NCBI RefSeq assembly: GCF_964030655.1 | Contig: NZ_OZ034915.1 | Span: forward strand, 868,001 to 932,000 | DNA length: 64,000 nt | Reading direction: 5' to 3' | From: Spiroplasma endosymbiont of Poecilobothrus nobilitatus | GTDB taxonomy: Bacteria; Bacillota_I; Bacilli_A; Mycoplasmatales; Mycoplasmataceae | Shown here: positions 56,863 through 64,000 of the stretch, piece by piece | Numbering within the stretch: the first letter of the stretch is position 1 | Layout: each line of letters opens with the position of its first letter | Notes under the pieces: generated by a model | Databases searched by the model: none | Seen by the model: the letters and a program-made list of their open reading frames with translations, nothing else | Told to the model about the DNA's origin: nothing | Translations under genes and position numbers: made by a program

Positions 56863-59800
56863 TTATTGCTCCCCACTAATAAATTTAATGCGATTAATAA
56901 TTCCATTAATTTTATTATTATATGTTCTTAACTTAATATTCAATAATAATACATTATTAGTTTTTAACAAATTAGCATAATCTTTATAGATACCGGCAAA
57001 AGCAGTAATACTAATTTCGCCACTTTCATCATAACAATCTAAGAATGCCATTTTATTGTTGCTTTTATCAGTAATTACTTTTACTCGCTTCACTAGAACT
57101 AAAATATTTGTTGATCCTAAACTTAAACGCAAATTACTAATTAATTTTGTTTTATCTTGGTACCCTGCTTTTTCACGAATATATTTTAATGGATGATTCG
57201 ATAAATAAAATCCTAAAAACTCATATTCTTTTTCTAGACAAATAACTTCATCGTTTGGTTCAATTACTAGTTCTGGTTTTTCGGCTAATAAAAAATCAAC
57301 AACTAAATTTTCATTCTCTTCTTGCGTTTTAATCAACTCAATATAAGTAAAAATCCGGTGGTAATTATTAAATAAGGTAATCCGGTTCAACTTAAAAACA
57401 TCTAATGCTCCAGAAAAACATAATGCCTCATAAGTTTTTCGATTTAAGCCTTTCTTATATAAACGAATAAACAAATCATATAAATCAGTAAACATTCCAT
57501 TAGTTTGATACTCTTGGACAATTTTATTAAAAAAGGCAAAACCAATTTGTTTAATAATTAATAATGGAACACAAATTTGATTATCAATTGTATGATATTG
57601 TCGATATGGAGCATTAATATTTGGTGGCACAATTGTTAAATGATTATTTTTTGCTAAAGCAATATAATCATTTGTTTTATGTTCACCACCAATAACATGT
57701 GTCAATAAACTAGCTAAAAACTGGGAAGGATAATTTGCTTTTAAATATGCCATTTGATAACCTAACAATGAATATGCAACTGCATGGCTCCGATTAAACC
57801 CATAGGAAGCAAATTTATAAATTAATTCTCAAATTTCTTGTGCTATTTTTTCAACATAATGATTTTTAACAGCCTCTTCAATAAATTCAGTTTTCATTTG
57901 ACTCATAATTGATGCATCTTTTTTCCCCATTGAACGACGAAGCACATCAGCTTTAGCTAGTGAGAAAATAGCAACTTTTTGAGCAATTAGCATAACTTGC
58001 TCTTGATAAACAATAATGCCATAAGTTGGTGCTAAAATTTCAGCTAGACGTTCATCAATATAGGTAACTTTTGCTAAATTTTTTTTTCGTTTAATAAACA
58101 AAGGAATATTTTCTTGTGGACCAGGGCGATATAACGAAGAAGTTGCAACAATATCTTCTAATTGGTCTGGAACCATATCAACTAAAACCTTCGCCATCCC
58201 CGGTGATTCTAATTGAAAAATCCCTTTTGTATCCCCTTGCGCTAATAATTGATAAGTTTTTTGGTCATTTAATGGTAAGGTGTCAACATCTAATTTTGAT
58301 TTTGTTTCTTGGTAAATATTATCAATAACATCATGTAAAATTGTTAAATTTCGTAATCCTAATAAATCCATTTTTAGAATTCCCAATTCTTCTAAATAAT
58401 TCATTGAATATTGTGTTTGATAAATTCCATTATAGCCTTCTTTAATTGGAATAATTGTTTGTAAGCGCTGCTGTGTTAAAACAACACCTGCTGCATGGGT
58501 CCCCGTTTGACGTGGCAAACCAATAATTTTTTTTAAATGTAAAAACACTTGGGGATATTTCTTTTGATAAATTTCAAAAAGAGGATTAGCATTAATTGCT
58601 TCTTCATAATGATAATTATATTCTAATGGAACTGCTTTGCTCATTTTATCTGCTTCTTCAATTGCGATATCAAAAATTCGACAAATATCTCGAATTGCCA
58701 TTTTCATCCCAATCGTTTGGAAAGTAATAATATGGGCAACATGTTCACTACCATATTTTTCAAATAAATATTCAACAACCATTTCTCGTTTATCATCTTC
58801 AAAATCAATATCAATATCTGGTAAACTTTTTCGCTCTGGATTTAAAAATCGTTCAAAAAGTAAATTATAAGCAATTGGATCAATTGTTGTAATATTTAAT
58901 AAATAACTGACAAGACTACCAGCAGCACTACCGCGGCCAGGACCAACAAAAATATTTTGTTGTTTTGCATAACGAACATAATCTCATACAATTAAAAAAT
59001 AATCATTAAAACCCATTTTATTAATCACCGTTAATTCATAAGTTAACCGTTGAAGATATGTTGTTTTAGAACCATTAATTTTTTTTTGTTTTAAAGCTGT
59101 TTGACAAATTTCTTGTAAAAACTGTTGTGCGGTCTGGCCTTCTAGGGTTGGATAACGTAATAAATTATCAAAAATATTCCCTTTATGCAAAGGAAAAACA
59201 TCAATTGTCGTAATAAATGTTTTAATATTGTCAAAATATTGTTGATAAAGGAGCGGTGGTGAGACTCAACCATATAAATCTTTCATCTTACTTTCTTTAA
59301 ATAAAGTTTGTGTTTTAATTGTATCAACAACTTTATAAGCAGTAAAATCTTCACTTGTAAAATATTGTACTTTATTATTTCAAATAATTTGTTCACTTGC
59401 AACTAATGCTTGCAGTGACTCTAACAACGATAAATTCCCATTATTAATACCTAAATATAAATCTGTTCCAACTTTTAAAAGTTTTTTTAGCGTTTGATAT
59501 AACTCAGGTTGATAATTATCTGTTGTATAATTGATAATAATCTTAACATCTGTTGTTAAAAAATTACTAATTTCCTCTAATGTTACATTTTTCTTATGTT
59601 CAGCATTAATCATTATTAAAGATGAAATTTCAACTAAATTAAAATAACCATTTTGATTACGGGCAAATAAATTCATATTATAAGGAATATCATTCAATAA
59701 AATAATAACATTTAAGCCAATAATTGGTTTAATTTTATTTTTTTGACAAAGCTGGTGAAATTCATAAACCCCAAACATATTATTATCACAAATTGCCAAT

Positions 59801-59907
59801 GATGATAAATTATTTGTCATAGCATAATTAAAATATTTATCAAAAGTAATTAAAGATGATAATAAACTATAACTTGTTCGAACATTTAAATGGGGAATTG
59901 TCATCAT
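56863..59907 (-). CDS. dnaE: DNA polymerase III alpha subunit, DnaE type
   Basis: 1014 residues, replicative polymerase without a proofreading exonuclease. N-terminal PHP domain (TIPHLNVRTSYSLLSSLIT ... SLAICDNNMFGVYEF), then the catalytic Asp cluster PDIDIDFEDD with GPGRGSAAGSLVSYLL before it, GLPRQTGTHAAGVVLT, SLYRPGPQENIPLFI, ADVLRRSMGKKD and YGFNRSHAVAYSLLGYQ; OB-fold at the end (ILVLVKRVKVITDKSN). ATG at 59907 follows GAGGTAGCA. Intact across 3 kb. Confidence 0.96.
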
Positions 59908-59939
59908 TGCTACCTCACTCTCCTATCATTGTAACGAAA

Positions 59940-59964
59940 AAGAAAATAAAAACCACAATTGTGG
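59940..59964 (-). terminator. Hairpin before dnaE
   Basis: CCACAATTGTGG palindrome followed by TTTTTATTTT on the minus strand, after the small membrane protein stop. Confidence 0.6.
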
Positions 59965-59971
59965 CCGAATT

Positions 59972-60283
59972 TTATAATTTAATTGCAATAATAATGATCA
60001 TAATTACAATTAAAAGCGCTAAGATCCCAAAAACTAAATAACTTCATAAACGGGCTTTTTTCTTTGGAACCATTTCTTTTAATAATTCTTTTTCTAAATC
60101 AATTGCATTTTCATTATAAAAAGAATTTTTTTCTTTCTTAATATTTATTATTTTAATATCTTCATCTTTAACATCACGAATAATTGAAAATTCTTCGTCA
60201 ATTAATATTGTTTCTTCTAATAAGTTTTTTCGTGATTGTTCTGCTTTTTGTAATTCAGATTCATTAACTAATTGTTTTGCTTA
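59972..60283 (-). pseudogene. C-terminal fragment of a tail-anchored protein, 5' end lost to IS
   Basis: 103 codons remain: acidic coiled coil (NESELQKAEQSRKNLLEE), then KKKARLWSYLVFGILALLIV as a C-terminal membrane anchor. The start is replaced by an IS3-II fragment at 60284. Not recognised. Confidence 0.6.
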
Positions 60284-60435
60284 GAGTGCACCCATTTTAG
60301 TAAGTACTAATAAAAAGTATTTACTATTTTTTTAATTATATCTTTTTCTTTACGATTTGAATATCATGTATTTCATTTTATAACATCTTGTATATATTCT
60401 TCATGTGAATTATATATTTTATTATGGATTGTAGA
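60284..60435 (-). mobile_element. IS3-II fragment
   Basis: 152 bp identical in layout to 15944-16094 (AGAGTGCACCC end through to ATGGATTGTAG), then cut by IS3-I copy G. Confidence 0.82.
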
Positions 60436-61658
60436 TGGAATGGCAACACTTTTTAGGACACTTTTTATATAGACATTTGTTTTCTAAAAGTAACTGGAGA
60501 TAAATAATTTAAACTGCCATGAATTCGAATATTGTTATATCAATGCACAAAATCAAAAAGTTCGTATTTTAATTGTGTTAAATTTTTAAATTTTTTACCC
60601 TTAATAAATTCAGTTTTAAAAGTTTTGTAAGTTGTTTCAGCCACAGCATTATCATAAGGGCAGCCTTTATTGCTTAATGATCTTTTAATATTAAAAGTTA
60701 TTAAAATTTCATCAATGATTTTATTTTTAAACTAATTACTACGATCAGTATGAAACAGAGTTATTTGATTTAATGGTCGTGTTATTTTATGAAAAGCTTG
60801 TTGGACCAGTTCGGACGTTTTATTCGGCCCAGCACTATAACCAATTATTTCACGATTAAACAAGTCAATTAATAAACAAATATAATGTCATTTAGCGCCA
60901 ACTTGAACATATGTTAAATCACTAACAATAACTTCATTAGGTTTTTTTGTTGTTAAATTGACGATTTAAAATATTATTAATTTGGTCATTATTGACTGTT
61001 GTTTTATGATTATGATATTTTAATTTGGTGTATTTAGAAACCAAATTATTTTTGATCATAAAGAATCTGATTTTTCGCCGCGATAAGATGATATCTTTTC
61101 TGTTTAAAATAACTTTAATTTTGCGAGCCCCATAAATTTTGCGACTTTTATTAAAGGCACTGATAATTTCTTGTTCATAATTATTAACTTGCTTGTTAAT
61201 ACATTTATTAGTTTGATAATAATACGTTGATTTTGATAAACCCAAAATCTTACATATTTTTCTTACTGAATATTTTGTTTTGTTGTTATTAATTATTGTT
61301 ATTTTTTGGCCATTATCAGTGCGGCTTGCTTTAAAATGTCATTTTCCATTTTCAAGTCTTTAAGTTCTTTTCGTAAAGTTATTATTTCATTTTCTTCTAG
61401 TGTGCGATTGTCTTTTTCTTTAAATTAACCAGAATTATTATAATTTTTAACTCAACTATAAATAGTTGGTTTTGGTAAATTATATTCTTTCCCTAGATTA
61501 ATAACACTTTTACCATTTTTATATAGCATGACAATTTGTTTTTTAAATTCTTCAGAGTATGAAGTTTTATTTCCCATTTTTATATTCCTTCTTTCTTAAT
61601 AATTTTATATAATTTTGAAGTCTATATAATTATGGTCCTAATAATTGTAGCCTATCCA
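60436..61658 (-). mobile_element. IS3-I copy G, bridging unrelated sequences
   Basis: 1223 bp. IS3-II fragment on the left, AlaS-like gene on the right, no matching target duplication: a rearrangement junction. Confidence 0.82.
60465..61577 (-). pseudogene. IS3-I copy G transposase, inactivated
   Basis: OrfA has a TAA in the GSFKAK region (from GGT TAA TTT reading); OrfB has an extra T in the NKKPNEV codons and a TAA in the RGNEF block. Confidence 0.78.
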
Positions 61659-62358
61659 TGTTGTTGAATTTCCAACTGCAAAAATTTATTTATGTGGTGG
61701 GACACATGTTAATAACTTAGAAGAAATTAATTTTTTTGAAATTTGAGATTGTTGAGTTGATAAAAAGAAAGTTCAAGTACAATTTTCAACAAATAAAGAA
61801 GCAACAGAAAATTACTTTACTAATTGAATTAACCAAAAAAAAGATAATTTATACCAAAGTATTAAAAAAATTAAAAGTTATGATGCTGAATTTAATTTCA
61901 TAATACCTAATTTTGAAATTCCAACAACAATAATTGCAAAAAATAGTTTAAATACGGAAATTGAACAATTAGAAAAACAATTAAATGAAATTGCAAAAGA
62001 AAAATATAAATTATTATTACAAACAATTGATAACACTGTTTTTCCAATCAAAGAAATTATTATTAATTATGAAAAAATAACACTTGAACTAATACGAAAT
62101 AAATTAAATAAATTTTTACAATAATATGAAAATAGCTTGCTAATTTTTATTAATTCAACCTTAAAATATGGATTCATTAGTTTTACTAAAAAACATCAAA
62201 GTAAAATCAATCTTAATAAATTTTTACAAACCATTAAAAATGCCTTTGCAATATCTGACGGCGGAACAACTTTATTTATTAGTTTTACTTTTCAAAATGA
62301 TATTAAACCATTTTTAGATCTTTTAATAGCAACATTCAAAAAAGCAGAAATGGATTAA
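61659..62358 (+). pseudogene. AlaS/AlaX-like tRNA editing domain remnant, 5' end lost, internal TAA
   Basis: Opens at the IS edge with VVEFPTAKIYLCGGTHVNNL; CGGTHV is the zinc-binding signature of the second additional domain of alanyl-tRNA synthetase and AlaX editing proteins. A coiled-coil stretch follows (EIEQLEKQLNEIAKEKYKLL), then TAA at 62122-62124 (NKFLQ-stop-YENSLL), then a DHHA1-like end (ISDGGTTLFISFTFQND). Whether it was AlaS itself or a free editing protein cannot be decided. Confidence 0.7.
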
Positions 62359-62389
62359 AAAGATGATATATAATTAATATCATCTTTTT
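62357..62389 (+). terminator. Terminator after the AlaS-like remnant
   Basis: AAAAAGATGATAT, 7-nt loop, ATATCATCTTTTT, overlapping the stop codon. Confidence 0.8.
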
Positions 62390-62524
62390 GTCACTAGTTC
62401 ATTAGAAAATCAACGCATAGAAGCACTAATGGAATAATAATCCAATTTAGATTTATATTATAAAATTAGAACACAACTAATTGAATAAATATACATTTCT
62501 GCATAAGTTTACTTCAATAAAAAT

Positions 62525-62548
62525 AAAAAGCACCTTGGTGCTTTTTTA
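62525..62548 (-). terminator. Terminator of the CPBP protease gene
   Basis: AAAAAGCACC TT GGTGCTTTTTT; symmetric, 8 bp after the stop on the minus strand. Confidence 0.8.
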
Positions 62549-62555
62549 AAATTAA

Positions 62556-63515
62556 TTATGCTAAAAATTTTGGTGTAATAAACATTAAAATGACAACAAT
62601 GCAATTATAACCAGCATGCGGAATTATTGTATATGTAACATTCCCATTAACAATAAGAAATAGCATTCCTAGTGTTAATGATGCTCCAATATATCCAATA
62701 AAATGTTCTCAATCACCGGTTCCAGCGACATGCATGCCAGCAAAGAAAATTGTTGATGCAACAAATCCAAGTCATTTGTTACCACTTAAACTAAAAATTC
62801 CGTGTCTAGTTGCTAATTCTTCAACAATTGGTGCAATTAAAATTGTATAAATAAATAATAAAACAATATTTCATCATTTATCTAATCCTTTAATTAAACT
62901 ATTTTGATTGTTTGAAGTTGTTGTTGTTATTAATGATTGTAAATAAACAAAAAATAAATGAATTGAAAAAACAGCAATAATACCAATTGAGCAAACAACA
63001 AGAAGACTTTTGTAATCTTGTTTTAAAGTTAATTTAATTTTTTCAAAAATTAATGGTGACGACCGATAAAGAATAAAAATTGTCACCAATCCCGCAATTA
63101 TTAATGTTAATAAATTAATTGTTGTTTTAACACTAGCAGATGGATGAAACTGGTTTGCAATAGTTCCAATTACTAAACCAATAATATTTGGAATAAAATA
63201 AAAATAATAAAAGGCAATAGCACCTGACCGCATAATTTCATTTTGTGCACCACTAATAACAAAATATGAACCAACTGCAACAATAATCCAACTAATAAAG
63301 TTCATCCCTGCTAAAGCATATTCATTATGTGCAAACATATATGAAATTAGAATATTAATAAAAAAGGGAGCAAAAATAGCTGTTCCTAAAAAAATATAAC
63401 CCGTATTTTTAAGTTTAACTAAATTAAAATCAAAGGGGGAAGCGCGATCAACTAATGTTGGTTTTAACTCATATCATGCTCTTTTAGGATTATAAACATT
63501 ATCATTATTAGTCAT
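62556..63515 (-). CDS. CPBP family intramembrane metalloprotease
   Basis: 319 residues, about eight membrane segments. The three family motifs are present: EELATRHG (EExxxR), FFAGMHV (FxxxH) and HAGYN (HxxxN), near residues 225, 258 and 298. Such proteins include CAAX proteases and bacteriocin-immunity-like members; the substrate here is unknown. The N-terminus is cytosolic and charged (NPKRAWYELKPT). Intact; AGGAGTAA before the ATG. Confidence 0.85.
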
Positions 63516-63618
63516 TTTTATTACTCCTTTAAATCTTACTTTTTATTATATAATAAATTAGTTAAAAATCCATTCAAAATTTAAAATTATTTGGTAAAGA
63601 ATTTTGGATCCATCTATT

Positions 63619-63644
63619 AAAAAAGACATTTTGCAATGTCTTTT
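63619..63644 (-). terminator. gpmI terminator
   Basis: AAAAAAGACATT, TTGC, AATGTCTTTT right at the gpmI stop. Confidence 0.75.
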
Positions 63645-64000
63645 ACTTAATAATTAATGATGGTTGTGTCATTTCAGGGGGAATTTCTTCACCTAATAAT
63701 TCTAAGATTGTCGGAGCAATATCAGCAATTGCCGGATTATCTTTTCGTAATTGTAACCCTTCTTTTGTAATAATAATTGGAACCAATTGTGAAGTATGCT
63801 TTTTATTAGGACCACCTGTTTCATCTATCATAATTTCAGCATTTCCGTGGTCAGCAGTAATAATCATAATTCCGTTAACTTTCTCAATTGCTGCATAAAT
63901 TTTACCAAGACAATTATCAATAGCTTTAACTGCTTCGATTGCTGCTGGTAAGATTCCAGTATGCCCAACCATATCACAATTTGCAAAATTTAAAATAATA
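63643..64000 (-). CDS. gpmI: Phosphoglycerate mutase, cofactor-independent, C-terminal part
   Basis: Interconverts 3- and 2-phosphoglycerate; Mn-dependent alkaline-phosphatase-fold enzyme. The last 118 codons are visible: NFANCDMVGHTG (metal-binding Asp and His), TADHGNAEIM (metal site), KHTSQLVPIIIT and the typical end IADIAPTILELLGEEIP. The 5' part lies beyond the window. No lesion seen. Confidence 0.95.
   Translation of the reverse strand, partial: IILNFANCDMVGHTGILPAAIEAVKAIDNCLGKIYAAIEKVNGIMIITADHGNAEIMIDETGGPNKKHTSQLVPIIITKEGLQLRKDNPAIADIAPTILELLGEEIPPEMTQPSLIIK

Overview
The window is AT-rich Mollicutes chromosome that reads sensibly only with UGA as tryptophan. Almost every gene carries in-frame TGA codons at conserved Trp positions. 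Lipoproteins with MKK(L/I)LSLLGAI-type signals, the density of insertion sequences, prophage DNA and the gene decay point to Spiroplasma, most likely the S. citri group (inferred; no rRNA or marker gene is present). No rRNA, tRNA or CRISPR array was recognised.

Housekeeping islands. 1-7.2 kb (minus) holds deoC (partial), a dead Gfo/Idh oxidoreductase, a lipoprotein, a membrane protein, an IS-split rsmE, coaE and an SGNH hydrolase split by a MITE that itself carries an IS. 12.8-17.6 kb (minus) holds a damaged ECF-type S component, intact hpt, and a zinc metalloprotease gene split by two different ISs. 37.4-43.3 kb (plus) is a wrecked glycerol operon, glpF-glpO-glpK. 43.4-46 kb has intact eno and trpS, divergently transcribed. 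48.4-59.9 kb (minus) holds lipoproteins, a dead aldo/keto reductase, rmuC, a MITE-split cutC and intact dnaE. The right end has an AlaS/AlaX-like remnant, a CPBP protease and the 3' part of gpmI.

Prophage. About 19.3-36.1 kb is a tailed dsDNA phage remnant. The plus strand carries small and large terminase subunits, portal, a very large virion protein, scaffold-like and major-capsid-like proteins, connector-size proteins and small membrane proteins. The minus strand carries a RecT recombinase, a RuvC-like resolvase and small early genes. Two secreted/lipoprotein genes lie on the opposite strand between the two structural blocks. Most large phage genes have one or two stops or frameshifts, and the early end is cut off by an IS at 36131. 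No tape-measure or tail-tube gene is evident, which fits a short-tailed phage (inference).

Mobile DNA. I count eight IS1595-like elements or fragments, seven copies of one IS3/IS150-type element (IS3-I), one complete second IS150-type element plus a fragment of it, a fragment of a third, and one IS30-type transposase. There are also two related miniature elements with 8-bp target duplications and similar ends. A 2083-bp inverted duplication (3523-5605 / 8975-11057) and a 1941-bp direct duplication (7260-9200 / 10410-12350), both ending in or at IS copies, have duplicated coaE and pieces of rsmE and the hydrolase.

Overall this is a genome in active decay. Core metabolism, replication and translation genes stay open, while glycerol use, several lipoproteins and enzymes, the prophage and every IS1595-like transposase are inactivated, mostly by single changes to TAA, one-base homopolymer frameshifts, or insertions.
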